NCBI RefSeq assembly: GCF_008728515.1 | Contig: NC_044976.1 | Coordinates: 29,601,845 to 29,665,844, forward strand | From: Papio anubis | Taxonomy: Eukaryota; Chordata; Mammalia; Primates; Cercopithecidae | Direction of reading: 5' to 3' | DNA length: 64,000 bases | Part shown: one piece after another, positions 1 through 14,300 of the stretch | Layout of the letters: every line of letters begins with the position of its first letter | Numbering within the stretch: the first letter of the stretch is position 1 | Notes under the pieces: generated by a model | The model's database searches: none | Told to the model about the DNA's origin: nothing | Seen by the model: only the letters and a program-made list of their open reading frames with translations | Position numbers and translations under genes: made by a program

Positions 1-344
1 GCTCAGACCAGAAATCTGAAAGTCACCATTCCCTTTGGAGATTCTACCATACTATGTATATTAAAGGCTCTAAACAGTCCTGCAGTAAATAAACTGGCTT
101 CACTTTATTTAACCTGGTCTTGAGCATGGGATTTTTATGCACCAAAATATCTAACAAACTATCTGAAAAACAGTGTTCTGTGCAATGCACTTTAGGAAAC
201 CTCAACCTATGGATCACATACATGAAGTACAAGCTTTCTAGGATTTGGCTTTTAATTCTGTAACTTTACTGTTTGCTGCTCCCCAACTCTAACCATTCTC
301 AAGTTCTTTTTGGTTTATAAAATGTGCCACACTTTCAAGCTTGT

Positions 345-760
345 GCCTGTTTTTTCCTGAAACGCACATGTTCTTTGTCCATCTGGCAAGCCCTACTCAT
401 CCTCCAAGTCCCAATCTAAGCATAATAACATAATCTGTGAAACTTCCTAAATGCTCCAAGGCAAAATAAGTTGTTTCCTCCTGTGTTTCCAGTGCACTTC
501 ATTCAAACTTTATTCACTGTATTAAAAGTAATTGGTTTGAAAGCTTTACCATCCTGCTGGTTCCTTCATTAATGAGTTGTATAAATCTTTGGCATGTGCT
601 CACTTAAAAAAGTAAGTGATGGTTTTTTCTGAGATAGTTTTTTCTACTGGTGTGTGCACTTCTCAAGATGGCAAGGACAGTACCTTATCTATCTCTGTCT
701 TCAGCAACAATGATCATGCCTGCCATATAACAGGGGTTGTTTGTTGAATGATGATGCCCC
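345..760 (+). repeat. L2 LINE 3' end
   Basis: Degenerate L2 text such as 'catctggcaagccctactcatcctccaagtc' (here in pieces) runs to the L2 3' signature 'ggttgtttgttgaatgatg'. The rest of 1-1302 shows nothing I recognise. Confidence 0.5.
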
Positions 761-1314
761 AAACCCAGGGCAGACAGCCTCTCTCTAACTTAAGATAAAT
801 AGATGACTCAGGTTTGTGAGCCAAAAGTATAAAACCAAACAGGCTCAGAACAGGTTAGAACTGTGAAGATCTCTTTGTTCTGAGATAAGAGATTCAGAAA
901 AAACACACTCTACTCCCCAGTGCCAGATGAGATTCACTAGTGTCTATCTGTGTGCTGGGTGTAGTCACCCAGTGATCCAGGGAGATGGTAACCTTAGTGG
1001 TAGAAGGCAAGTAATAGAATTTCTTAACATCCTGTCTGTTTATGCAAAGCCAGACAAGTAAACAGAATCTTAAAGGTGTCTCAGATAATGTCATGGTTAA
1101 GGTGCACTCAAACGTTCTCATATTCCATTTGAATTGAGTTTGATGCAGCATTCTGACCAATGTCATTTCTACCAGCTGAGACTGCCCCAAATCTGCCCAC
1201 TTTCAAGAGCCTGAGTATAGAGAATGCTGCTCAGAAAAGTTCATTTGGCAGGAGGCAGAGTAAACACAGGCTCTGCTCATTAAAGATCAGGCGCAAGTAC
1301 ACAAAACCAAGTTC

Positions 1315-1613
1315 TTTTTTTTTTTTTTTTTTGAGACAAAGTCTTGCTCTGTCACCCAGGCTGGAGTGCAATGGCACAATCCCGGCTTACTGCAACCTCT
1401 ACCTCCCAGGTTCAAGAGATTCTCTTGCCTCAGCTTCCCGAGTAGCTGCGATTACAGATATGCGTCACCACACCTGGCTAATTGTTGTATTTTTAATAGA
1501 GATCAGGTTTCACCATGTTAGCCAGGCTGGTCTAAAACTCCCGACCTCAGGTGATTCGCCCGCCTTGGCCTCCCCAGGTGTTGGGATTACAGGCGTGAGC
1601 CACCGCATCTGGC
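1315..1613 (-). repeat. Alu, full length
   Basis: Poly(T), then an antisense dimeric Alu. The target-site duplication is AAAACCAAGTTC (1303-1314) against AAAACCAGGTTC (1614-1625). Confidence 0.95.
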
Positions 1614-1889
1614 AAAACCAGGTTCTTTTGGAACTTATTTATCACATCTTGGCTGCTCTGCTTCTGGTAGGAAAAAAATATTGTTACTGATAAATAATTA
1701 TTCTCTGTCATTTTCATGGAAGTGAGTAAACCCAGAAACACAGAAAAGGAGGGGGGGAACAAGTGAACAGCTTCTTGGAAGTTTAAATGAACTGTATTCC
1801 GTGGCCACATCAAGCTCTACTCTGATTTATAGCAATCAAGCCTCAAAAAAAAAAAAAAGACAACAATAATTCTAATCCACATGGCTCTT

Positions 1890-2301
1890 GTATAAAGGCA
1901 TCTATTTGGCTTTTAATACAAAAGGACTTAGAGAAATACAGAAAGAAAATATCATACAAGCCAGTCTCACAAAAAAAAAAAAAAAAAAAATCCCAACCAA
2001 CGAATTTGTCACATTGGGCCTGCATTAGAAAACAGGAAAAAAGAAAAAGAAAAAAAATAAAACAGTCCCTGAAATCTGGCAGGTGGTTTTTAGAGGCCAT
2101 GGGGAGCTTGGGGAGCTTGCCTTAGTCATCCTGGTGAAATCGGACAAAAGTGGTTTTTGGAATATGGCCACCGCCTCCTGTTTCTTGCTAGCAATGGTCA
2201 TCTGAAGGGAGGGTGCTAGCCTGGGCATCCAACATTTGATGTCAGTTATGCAGTCTGAGGTCTCAAAGACAAGCGGCCTTGGAGTCTTCCATTCCATATC
2301 T
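1890..2301 (-). other. SNRNP40: Probable SNRNP40 3'UTR and polyadenylation region
   Basis: The minus strand continues about 400 nt of unique sequence after the stop. It is punctuated by long T runs (1971-1990, 2041-2060) and reaches an ATTAAA hexamer at 1912-1917. Cleavage would fall near 1885-1900, upstream of the Alu. A canonical AATAAA lies far downstream at 509-514. The end is inferred, not observed. Confidence 0.55.
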
Positions 2302-2351
2302 TCACTGAATCTCTCCCATATACAGTCTCTTGTCACTCGATGCTGAGATAA
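2302..2351 (-). CDS. SNRNP40: SNRNP40 last coding exon 10 with stop codon
   Basis: After the acceptor tacctcag|TT, the exon gives IISASSDKRLYMGEIQ and TGA (2302-2304), closing the seventh blade. Confidence 0.95.
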
Positions 2352-5300
2352 CTGAGGTAAAAAGAACAGAGAAGATACCTAGAAATAATGAAGGCTCAAG
2401 GAGACTTGGTGCCCAATTTTGGTATAAAAGAGCAGTTGGACTTAGCTTAAATTCCCCTCCTAAACACCATTCACAGGAAATTGTAGCCTGGCTTTTCAAT
2501 CCAAATCCTCTAATATCATGAGGATGACTGTACTATGGGAAATACATTATCAGACACTAAATACTGATGTCTCTTGTCAGTCAAACCCCAAGAAAAAGAC
2601 TTTCCCAATCATTGTAGAAAAGAGGAATCTATGGCTGTGCCAGTCATTTTGTAAATGTGCTTCTGCTTGTTATACTTAGTCCTGGAGAAAGTTACAGTTT
2701 CTCCTTTAATTCAAGGCTTAAATTATTTGGTTTAGCCAGCCACAAAATTTTAAGCTGAAATGTATATCCAAATTTTTTTTTTTTTTTTTTTTGGAGACAG
2801 AGTCTCGCTCTGTCGCCCAGGCTGGAGTGCAGTGGCACGATCTTGGCTCACTGCAAGCGCCACCTCCCGGTTTCATGCCATTCTCCTGCCTCAGCCTCCC
2901 AAGTAGCTGGGACTACAGGCGTCCGCCACCTCGCCCAGCTAGTTTTTTGTATTTTTTAGTAGAGACGGGGTTTCACCGTGTTAACCAGGATGGTCTCGAT
3001 CTCCTGACCTCGTGATCCACCCATCTCGGCCTCCCAAAGTGCTGGGATTACAGGCTTGAGCCACTGTGCCCGGCCTATATCCAAATATTAAGAAGAATCA
3101 TTCTTGGTTGGGCGTGGTGGCTCACACCTGTAATCCCAGCACTTTGGGAGGCCGAGGCAGGCGGATCACCAGAGGTCAGGAGTTTGAGACCAGCCTGGCC
3201 AACATGGTGAAACCTCGTCTCTACTAAAAATACAAAAATTAGGCAGGTGTGATGGTGGGTGCCTGTAGTCCCAGCTACTTGGGAGGCTAAGGCAGGAGAA
3301 TAGCTTGAACCTGGGAAGGCGGAGGTTGCAGTAAGCCGAGATCTTGTCACTGCATTCTAGCCTGGGCAACAAGAGTGCGACTCTGTCTTAAAAAAAAAGA
3401 AAAAAAAAAGTATCGTTCTTTTATCCAAATACATCATTGAAACAGACTTAATGGAAGTAAATTAAAAAAAAAAAAATTAGACTTACCAACTTCCTTTTGA
3501 AATCAAGAAGAAAATAGAGCATTGCTCTTACCCTTACCACTTATGATGTGGTGAGACTGTCATTGATACCCACATAAAGACTGTTTGCAGCTGGGCACAG
3601 TGGCTCACGCCTGTAATCCCAGCACTTTGGGAGGCTGAGGTGGGTGGATTACTTGAGGTCAGGAGTTCGTGACCAGCCTGACCAATATGGTGAAACCCTG
3701 TCTCTACTAAAAATACCAGAAAAAAAAAAAAAGACAAAAAAAACAAATTAGCTGGGCATGGTGGTGGGTGCCTGTAATGCCAGCTACTTGGGAGGCTGAG
3801 GCAGGAGAACTGCTTGAACCCAGGAGGCAGAGGTTGCGGTGAGCTGAGATTGCACCATTGCTCCAACCTGGGCGAAACAGTGAGACTGTGTCTAAAAAAA
3901 AAAAAAAAAAACCACACAAAAAAACAAAAAAAACCACACAAAACACCAAAGGCTGTTTGCGTGGAAATTCGCATAAAACAGATACCCATTTTTGCCTCTG
4001 TATTCCCAGGATCCCTACAGGGAGATTTCCAGTTTCCCTTTCCCCCTTGTTGGGAAAGACTTACTGATGGGCTCGTCAGGGTGGAAAGCAACTTCATTGA
4101 TGGAGCCAGCATGGCCGGGCAGCTTATATAATATTCTCCTGCTTGTGGTATCCCACACATACACAAACCTGTAAGGTATCATGAAAAGCAAGGGTAAGGC
4201 CTCCTAGAGCTGGGGGTAAGGCAGAGGCATGGCTTTTTAAAGGAAATGGAAGCAACAATTATTTACTTACCTTACATTTACTGAACCGTGTTCTGGCTTT
4301 TAGAAACTAGGAATACAGAGTTTGACTAAGACATGAACTCAGCTCTTGAGCAATGGGGTGGAGAAATAAGAATAACTAAAAATATAAGCATTACTGGCAT
4401 GTTTGAATACAAGCTTCTGAAATGGGAAACACCACAGGGAAGAAAAGAAAGGTTTTCCTGCAGACATCACACAAAAACCTTTTTCAGAGTGTCTAGTATA
4501 ATTAGGCTACAGTTAACTTCATACTCATCCAGGAAGTCTAAAAGGTAACACAACTCATGGCAGGGTGGGAGCCTAGGCTGCAGGTCCGGGTGAACTTTTT
4601 CGTACTGTATTCAAACAGAGCCCCGAGAAAGGACAGGAAGTGTCTGGTATATAAAATATTTATACTATTTGCTAACCTAATACTCACTTGAGTCAAATTT
4701 TCCACTGAATTATCAGGCAGAAGGAATACTGAATTCTAGAATGGGAAGGGGCCAACAGAAATCAGCTTGTCTAGGTTGGGTATGGTGGCTCATGCCTATA
4801 ATCCCAGCACTTTGGGAGGCCGAGGTGGGTGGATCGTCTGAGGTCAGGAGTTTGAGACCAGCCTGGCCAACAAGGTGAAACCCAGTCTCTACTAAAAATA
4901 CAAAAAATTAGCCAGGTGTGGTAGCGTGTGCCTGTAATCCCAACTACTCGGGAGGCTGAAGTAGGAGAATTGCTTGAACCTGGGAGGCAGAGGTTGTAGT
5001 GAGCCAAGACCGTGGCACTGTCCTCTAGCCTGGGTGACGGAGTAAGACTCCGTCTCCAAAAAAAAAAAAAAAAAAAGGAGAAAAAAGATATCAGCTTTTC
5101 TAAACTCCCTATTTTAGAGATAAGAAAACTGGGGCACAGTGACGTTTCCAAGGCAATACAGTTCATCAATGGCAAAACTAAAATTAGAACTCTTAAAAAA
5201 AAAAAAAAAAGCTTATTAGAGAATGTTCTTAGGAAGACAAAATTTTTATTTGTCATTAAAAAATTATGAGGCTGGGCATGGTGGCTCACGTCTGTAATCC

Positions 5301-8300
5301 TAGCACTTTGAGGGGCCAAGGCTGATAGACTGCTTGAGCTCAGGCGCTTGAGACCAGCTTAGACAACATGGTAAAACCCCATCTCTACAAAAAAATTAGC
5401 CAGGTGTGGTGGTGCATGCCTGTGGTCCCAGCTACTCGGGAGGCCAAGGTGGGAGGACTGATTGAGTCCAGCAGGTAGAGGCTGCAGTGAGCTGAGATGG
5501 CACTACTGCACTCCAGCCTGGGTGACAGAGTGAGATCCTGTCTCATGTTTTTTTCATGCTGTATAATAAAGGTAATATAAGAGGCTATAGAGTTTTAAAC
5601 TTCTTTCTACTGAAATACTCTGAATACTACTGAAAACTACCGAAATACCAAAATAACACAATGTAATTTCTGCAATGCTAGAATAAAACAATTTTTACAT
5701 TTCTCTTCAAAAGTGATGAATAGTAACAGAAGATGTCATAAAAACGTGATTTTTTTTCCTATTCATTCGGTAGTATTACAGCCAGTATTTTTATCATCAC
5801 AGGCCATAATTTTCACTTTATCCACTTTAATAAGTTCTATCACCTTTTGTAATTCAATATCATTGAATATAAAAGTCTACATATTATCACAGAATCTTTT
5901 TGTTTTTCTAAATTAATTTTTTTTTTTTTTTTTGTAGAGACAGTGTCTTCCTATGTTGTCGAGGCTGGTCTTGAACTCCTCGCCTCAAGCGATCCTCCCG
6001 CCTTCACCTCCCAAAGTGCTGGGATGACAGGCATGAGCCACCAAGCATGGCATATGGCAGAATCTGTATGTATTTAGAGAGCCACTGAAATCAACTCTGT
6101 TCCTAACCCTCTGAGCCAAAATGATGCGTTTATAGCCTTATCAAACTGAATTAAAACTTGAAGGGCAAGTTGAGTGAACTGCTGAGATTGTATGAGCTCA
6201 TCTAGGCTCTCCTGAAGACTGTTTCCCAAAGTAGTACTTCTGTATAACTGGTATGACATGGCTTAGGAAGAATAAATTGTTTTTTTTATTCAAGCTTGCC
6301 TTGATGTCTTGTGCTGAAGGCTTCCTGCCATGGAGCAGACAGAAGTGACCAGGAGCCCAGCAGGGGGTTCCTATATTCCTGACCACCTCTTCAGCAGCCA
6401 CAGAAACTACAGAGCTGAACCCAAGACTCTGGAGCTCTTAATATACTCCCGTATTTTACTTTCACTTAACCATCCATAAATATACTGGCTAAAAATAAAG
6501 GGTCTATTATCTTAATCTGATGAAGTAAAATTCATCTGTTGGTAAATATAAAGGGCTGGTGGTTTTGAAGCAGGTATTTAAAATTATTTACATATTTTGT
6601 TTTGTGCAATCAACAACTCACCAGTACTTGATCATAAAAATGGTACATTCACCAGTACTGGATTATAAAATGTCTAGTTCTAATCCAACATTATACTTTT
6701 GGTCTAAAATGCAAATAAACAAGAGCTTCTTAATTATACTATTTAGCTGTCATCAGCTAGGCTCCATAGAAACTAAGCTCTGAGCAAGATGGAGGAGAAG
6801 CAGGAACTCCATCAGTCTAGACTCCTTGGCTCTGATACTCATACCCTTCCTACTGTCTTCTTTCCTGTCACGCACAAAAAGGTGGTCCTCATTAATTCAA
6901 TTATTGGCAGTGTGGCACAGTAAAAGAGTATGAGCTCTGGAGTCAGAAAGACTGGGGTTCAAGTCTCAGTGCAGCTATTTACTAGCTAAGTAAGCTTAGC
7001 TCAGAGAAGTTAAATAATTGCAGATCATTTAAATTCTCTAAGCTTCTTAGTTACAATGATGGAGAAAATATTGATCTCATAATTTTGTTGAGAAAAATAA
7101 TGAGGTAATATACGCAAAGTGCCTGGCACACAGAACTAATTATAGCTATTGTTATTACAAGTATACTCATCATCAAAACAGAATCTCATGAAGTCAATGG
7201 GCTGAATAAATCACTCTTGGCCAAGAGACTGGCCAGCCTTCCTGTAGTCTACAGGACTATATATAGTTTCAAGTTTGAATAAGAGGAGGTGATCTGTAAA
7301 TTATTAGTTAGTAGAAAGGAGAGATTTGCCAAATTCAGGCCAAGCTGAAAAGCAGTTTTCTGAGGATACATTTCCCAGGCACATAAAAGACAGAATCTCA
7401 GATCTCCAAGGGTTTACACTTCAAGGCCTCACTCTTGATGGCTGCCAATTAGATGCTAAATTTGGAGGAGTTCCTTGCCCTCTCCTTACTCTGGCATGGC
7501 AACATTTGGCAGGAACTAGGAGCCTTATGTAATAGAGCTGCTTGTTGACTTGGGGCTAATTGGTGAGGTGGCCTGTCAAATCTGGCCAACACCCAGCAGG
7601 CAGAAAGGGTAGGCTTTCCTCAGACCACACTTCCACATGTGAAATTTTTTTTTTTTTTTAAAAGAGATGGTGTCTTGCTCTGTTGCCCAGGCTGGAGAGC
7701 AGTGGTATGATTGCAGCTCACTATATCCTCAAACTACTCAGCTCAAGGGATCCTTCTGCCTCAGCCTATTAAGTAGCTGGGACTACAGGTGCACACTACT
7801 ATGCCTGGCTAATTTTTAAGATTTTTTTTTATAGAGACAGGATCCTGCCATCTTGCCCAGGCTCGTCTTGAACTCTTGGTTTCAAGCCATCCTTCCACCT
7901 TGGCCTCTCAGAGTGTTGGGATTAAAGGTGTGCATCATCGACCACATGTAAAGTTTAAAAGTACAGTGGAGAGGGAAAGAGGAAAAAGAGGATACTGCAA
8001 TTCAGAAAGGGCCAATGCCAGAAATAAACTGCTCATCAGAGAAAAAAAAGTATGTATATATAATTTAAAAATTTAATTACAGCCGGGCGTGGTGGTTCAC
8101 GCCTATAATCCCAGCACTTTGGGAGGCCGAGGCGGGCGGATCACGAGGTCAGGAGATCGAGATCATCCTGGTTAACCCAGTGAAACCCCGTCTCTACTAA
8201 AAATACAAAAAATTAGCTGGGCGTGGTGGCGGGTGCCTGTAGTCCCAGCTACTCGGAAGGATGAGGCAGGAGAATGGCGTGAACCCGGGAGGCAGAGCTT

Positions 8301-11300
8301 GCAGTGAGTGGAGATTGCACCACTGTACTCCAGCCTGGGCGACAGAGCGAGACTATGTCTCAAAAACAAACAAGAAAATTTAATTACAAAAGAAAGATAC
8401 ACTCTTTCTGCTGAAAATTATGTAAAAATATTAGGATAGTTCTTACTATATCAGAATATGAGACACCTTAGTCTGTTTCTTAAAGTCTTCTCTAGTAACT
8501 TGACAACTTAAAATTCTTTAGCTTTCCCCCTCTAGGCAGCTCTCTAAACCACTTGCACTCAAATAATCAATGTGATACTTTCACCTGGACTCTTTCTTTT
8601 TCCTCTAGAAAATACCTGAATACTTGTCCATTTTTCTTGGCATCAAACTTGTCAAGAGAAAAAAAAAAAGCAGACTCTGGAATTTAAATATGTTCAGTAT
8701 GATTCATTAATAGAAAGGTATGGGACAGACCACAGTGCAGCTTCTGTGTGGCAGTGTTAGGGCCCCAAATAGGGGAAAATCCTAGAATATGCTGAAAGCC
8801 CTGGCTAGCCCAAGAAAGGCTTCCTATTTATAGGATGGTGCTTGTTTCAGTAGGGTTGGAGAAACTCTAAAGGGGAGGATAGGATTAAGCTAAAAAGGGT
8901 CAAGACACTGCCCAATGGGAGCTAAACACAGGATTTGCTGTCAGAGGGTCTTATCATTCTTTACCAGGCCTCATTTGCAGCCCATCAGACTTGACACCCG
9001 GACATCCCTATTCAACCTCTGATTCTCCCCCAAACACGGGTTACCACAGACATGCCAAATACAACAGCATCTAACAGAAAAATTCTCTCCCTTCTGTTTC
9101 TCATTCAGCACATAATGCCTGAGCCAGTTTAGATTCATATTTCATAAAGCCTTAGCTGATTAATTCAGCATGGGGTGGAAAATACCTAGTCCGCATTTTG
9201 TTACACCCTGCACCTAGCAATCATTGCACTTCCCACTAACCCAGACACCGCTCTGAATCATCTCCAACACAGACAGGCATTACCAATAGCTGAGCTGCTA
9301 TGCAGGGTAAAACTGGACTGCCATTCTTCAGCTAGGAATTCATTCATGTAATATAAACGAATTGCTTAAGCACTGACAAAAAAAAGCTCAAGCACTGACA
9401 ACAGTGCCATGGGTTCACAGAAATGACTAAGATTCATTCCCTAATCTCTATGAGAAAGTAACTCAGTGGGGGTACCTCACTTTGTCTGTCTGATTGTAAG
9501 ATGTAATAAATGCTAATAAAGGTTAGATGTATGAAATGGGATTACAGCACAAAGAACAATTAGTTATGTCCAAGAGGTAATAGAGAGAGGGTGCCAGGGA
9601 CAGTTTACGGATGTAACATAGAGGTGGTTCCTAGAGAGATATAGGAGTTTGGATAATGAAGAGGGAATGTGAGAGAGAACCTGGAGGCGAGAACACAAAA
9701 GGACCTTAGAATATGAAAATTCCATGTGAGCAGCACTGTGATGGTGGGCGAGGTGGGTACTTAATATGTATTCAAATGAACTGAAGCATGGAAGAAGGAG
9801 GTGGTGAGGGAGACCAGAGACAGATTATGAGACTGAAATTTATTTTGATGGCAAAGAGAACCCAACAGAATCAAACAAATCGTTGATCCTGTAGGTCTAA
9901 AATGTCTCCAAAGTGGGCAGAAATTATGTTTGTCCAACACGGTTTTGAAACCCTTCATACTGCACAGAGTGTCATCTTCAAGTACAGTCATAACTCTATG
10001 TCAGCTCTAGCTCCATATCCACGCTTTATGTATCAAACACAAGAAGACATCCTGCATAGCTACATCATTCTTTTTGTTTTGGAGATGGAGTCTCGCTCTT
10101 GCTGCCCGGGCTGGAGTAGTGCAATGGCGCGATCTCGGCTCACCACAACCTCTGCCTCCCGGGTTCAAGTGATTCTCCTGCCTGAGCCTCTCAAGTAGCT
10201 GGGATTACAGGCATGTGCCACCACGCCCAGGTAATTTTGTATTTTTAGTAGAGATGGGGTTTCTCCATGTTAGTCAGGCTGGTCTCGAACTCCTAACCTC
10301 AGGAGATCCGCCCGCCTCGGCCTCCCAAAGTGCTGGAATTGCAGGCGTGAGCCACCACATCTGGCCAGCTACATCATTCTTTACTTTGCACCCAGTAATC
10401 CTTACCTGTCAGCTGAGCCAGCTGCTATTTTGCTTCCATCAGGTGACCAAGAACATCTCAGAAGGTTCTATGATAAATAAGAATCCACTGAATAGTAATA
10501 TACCAAACTCCTCTTTGCAAGGCTGCAGAATCACTGAGAGGCTTTACATTTCCTAAGTAGAGTTTTAATTATTCTTCTCAGGAAGATGGTCAGTAATTAT
10601 CTTATATTCTATGCCCAAAATAGCATACTTTGTTATTTTACACCATATAAAAACTGTAGAAAATGCTTAACTTACAGTTAATTAGATTGAACCTGACAAC
10701 AAAATTTTGTTCTACTTATAAATGGAGGTTCCCTTTGCTCCATTTATCTTGATACTCATTATTCTTTTTTTTCCCCCTAACTATCTTTAAGAAAAATACA
10801 CACAAACCCAACAAATAATAAATTTTGGGGTTTTTTTGTTTTTTTTCTTTGAGACAGGGTCTTGCTCTGTTGTCCAAGCTGGAGTACAGTGGCACAATCA
10901 TAGCTCACTGTAGTTTTGACCTCCTGGGCCCAAGTGATCCTCCCATTTCAGCCTCCCAAGCAGCTGAGACTGCAGGCACATGCCACCACAACCAGATTTT
11001 TTATATTTTGTAGAGACAGGGTCTCACTATGTCGCCCTGATTGGTCTCTAACTCCTGACCTCCCACCTTGACTTCACAAAGTGCTGGGATTACAGCTGTG
11101 AGCCACCGTGCCAGGTCTAAAAAATAAAATTTGATTTATACAGTGAAACTGAATCTCAATGAGCTCTAAAAAAAAAAAAATTAATCTCTATTAACAAATT
11201 CTCTCAGGGGAAAAGCTTCTTTCAATAGAGCTGACATTGAAATTTGAGGGTTTGAAAAAAATTTTCTCTCTCAGAACTTGGGCCGTGGTAGTTACTGAGG

Positions 11301-14300
11301 GGAGAGATATATTCTTAGGATTCTAAAACACGTGGTCACAGGATGGGGAGGCAGGTAGGGAGACCATCCGGGTAACAGCTATGGGAGCTTGGGTTCCATA
11401 TGGAAAACTGATTTAGGAGGGTAAAATTTACAAGTAATTAAAAGGCCAGGAGTGTCCTGTTGAGGGTGGTATCAAGTCAGATGCCCTCAGTTTGAGGGCT
11501 GGCTCCATTCCTTTTGGGCTATGTGACTGGCTTCTCCCCAGTCACTATTATTTCTATTAGCTTTATTTTTGGCAACAAGTTTTGATTAAGAGCAGTGTTA
11601 TAGGAATGAAGTCCATTCTTAGCAGAGCTACTGCTCTCTATCCTTAGTACCACCTTAAATGTTTCTCTGAAGTAAATGAACAGTAAAACTCCTCTGCCAA
11701 GCAGAACTCACCTTTTCAAAGTTGTGCACATTTCCTTGAAATATCTTTACACACCTCTCTTTGGGGGCAAATGGCCGGACATCCCAGACACGAACTGCAA
11801 AACAAATCCAAATAAACAAACCAACCAAAACAACTATCGGTCAGAGGCCTCGTGGGCACCCAGCTGAAATTAGTATCATGTCAATCAATGACAGATGCTG
11901 TTTCCTGAATAGGCGAAGTCCAACATGACACACTGCTACCTGTTAAGGCTCTTCTCTTTTTCAAGCAGGAAAATACATCTAAATCCCAATAACTGGGGCT
12001 AGCTGAGGAGGCAGGAAGGAAAAATGTCACACTCAATGTTGGTAATTTACAACAGAATGCAGTTGGGTGTGATACTAATTTCAAAAAGATACTTTGCAAG
12101 ATTTCTCTGCCAGCTTAGAGTCACATCCAGCAAAGCTTCAATGTGACAAACTAAATACCATGAACTACTGTGACAATGAACTTATAAAAACCAACCTTAG
12201 GCCGGGCGCGGTGGCTCAAGCCTGTAATCCCAGCACTTTGGGAGGCCGAGACGGGCGGATCACAAGGTCAGGAGATCGAGACCATCCTGGCTAACACGGT
12301 GAAACCCCGTCTCTACTAAAAAATACAAAAAACTAGCCGGGCGAGGTGGCGGGCGCCTGTAGTCCCAGCTACTCTGGAGGCTGAGGCAGGAGAATGGCGT
12401 GAACCCGGGAGGCGGAGCTTGCAGTGAGCTGAGATCCGGCCACTGCACTCCAGCCTGGGCGACAGAGCGAGACTCCGTCTCAAAAAAAAAAAAAAAAAAC
12501 CAACCTTACATTGCCCTTTCCTAATTTCCCTCATATAGGCACCTGAGAGTCTAAAACTGAACAAGGTCAGATATATGTATAAAATATATAAAAGGTTAAA
12601 TAAATCAAAAGAGCACTGTACCACACCAAAAATCAGAAAAAGTAAACATTGATTCTAATTCTAGCTCTGTTGCATATTTGGGTGATGTCAGGTAAACAGT
12701 GAGATTGTTTGTGTCTTGGTTTTCCTGTTCCGTAAAATGAAGAGAAAATTATCTGTCTTCTTTTTTAAATAATACTATTGACTGATTGATTGAGATGGAG
12801 TTTCGCTCTTCTTGCTCAGCCTGGAGTACAGTGGCGCAATCTTGGCTCACTGTAACCTCCGCCTCCTGGATTCAAGTGATTCTCCTGCCTCAGCCTCCCA
12901 AGTAGCTGGGATTACAGGCGCCCACCACCACACCTGGCTAATTTTTGTATTTTTAGTAGAGACGGGGTTTCACCACGTTGGCCAGGCTGGTCTCGAACTC
13001 CTGACCTCAGGTGATCTCCCCCGCCCAGCCAATAACACTATTTTAAAGAAAATTTGTAGGCAACAAACAAAAATAAAGAATTTATAATTTTATTACACAG
13101 CCATAAGAAATTATTTATTTTTTCCTTATTTTAATATCAATTTAGGAAACCTCATTGTTCCTCATTATAAAGAATGCTAGAATTAGCTAGGCATGGTACT
13201 TGGGAGACTTGCTTGGGCCTAGGAGTTTGAGACCAGCCTGGGCAACACACCAAGATCCTGTCTTATACAAAAAATTAAGGGAAAAAAAATTTTTAATGCT
13301 AGATTATATGTGTATAAACATCTATTGTAAGCAGTAGCTATAGCCGTCGTAACTGACGCTATACCTGTAGTGGAATTTCAGTGATGTCATTTTATTTGAG
13401 TATGAAAAAAGTGTTATCAATCCTTAGAGTCAGACAGGCATAAAAAGGCAAAGCTATGAATGAACGTTTGCTATTGAGAATACAGTCAAAAGATAAAGAT
13501 TTCCACTCATTCAACAAATATTTATTAAGTAGCCAATGAATTTCAGGTATTGTTTTTATTACAAAATATCAGGGAATACATTTTAGTTCCTGACAAGCCT
13601 ATAAATTTGTATACCAGGGCCATTTCCAAACTCCCTCAACATTAAGCATATAATCCAGCAAGTCACCTTACTTTTTTTCTATAGTAACCCATCCTCCCAC
13701 CCTACAACTCAAAAACAAGTAAAGAGAAAGAGCAAGAGTGTGTTTGTGTAAATCCAGAATGTTTTAATGAAGACTTCTTCCCACACCAATGCTTTCAGAG
13801 TGGGAGGGGAAGACAGACTGTCAGGAAAGAGCAAAAGAGATCATCCAAGCTTGGTGCTCTCTGAAAACACACAAGAACTGCCTTGAATAGATCTCTAGAT
13901 TCACATCTTTTTCATTAAACTCATCACCTAGAGTTTCTAATATTCTGTTGAATACACAGAATACCAGAGCTGAGATGGGTCTTAAAGGTTAAGTCCAGTC
14001 CTCTTATCAATGTTAGAAACTGATGCCCAGAGAGAAGAAATGCTGTGTGCAAAGTCGTTCAGGGACAAGACAGAGATCTGAGACTACAGTCCTAGATTCT
14101 TAACTATCTCACCTAAAGCTTTCACCATTACAACACGTTCTAATCGTCTGATGGAATCTGTGAGCAATCTTTGACTTTCCTTGGATCCTGGGAGAGATTT
14201 CCTCTCCAAAGTTACCTGTATTGTCCATTGCATTGGACAAAAGATAAGAGCCTTCAGAACTTAAACTCAGGCCAGTCACTGAATCTGCATGGCCTCTCAT

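Noticed and set aside
1160..1690. 176-codon plus-strand ORF beside the SNRNP40 3' end
   Set aside because: Its core is an antisense Alu; no gene evidence.
3534..4166. 210-codon minus-strand ORF overlapping exon 9
   Set aside because: Mostly antisense-Alu translation (SPRLE, CLSLPSSW-type text). It does not use the exon 9 frame.
4771..5319. 182-codon minus-strand ORF
   Set aside because: Alu-derived peptide from two Alus with intron between them.
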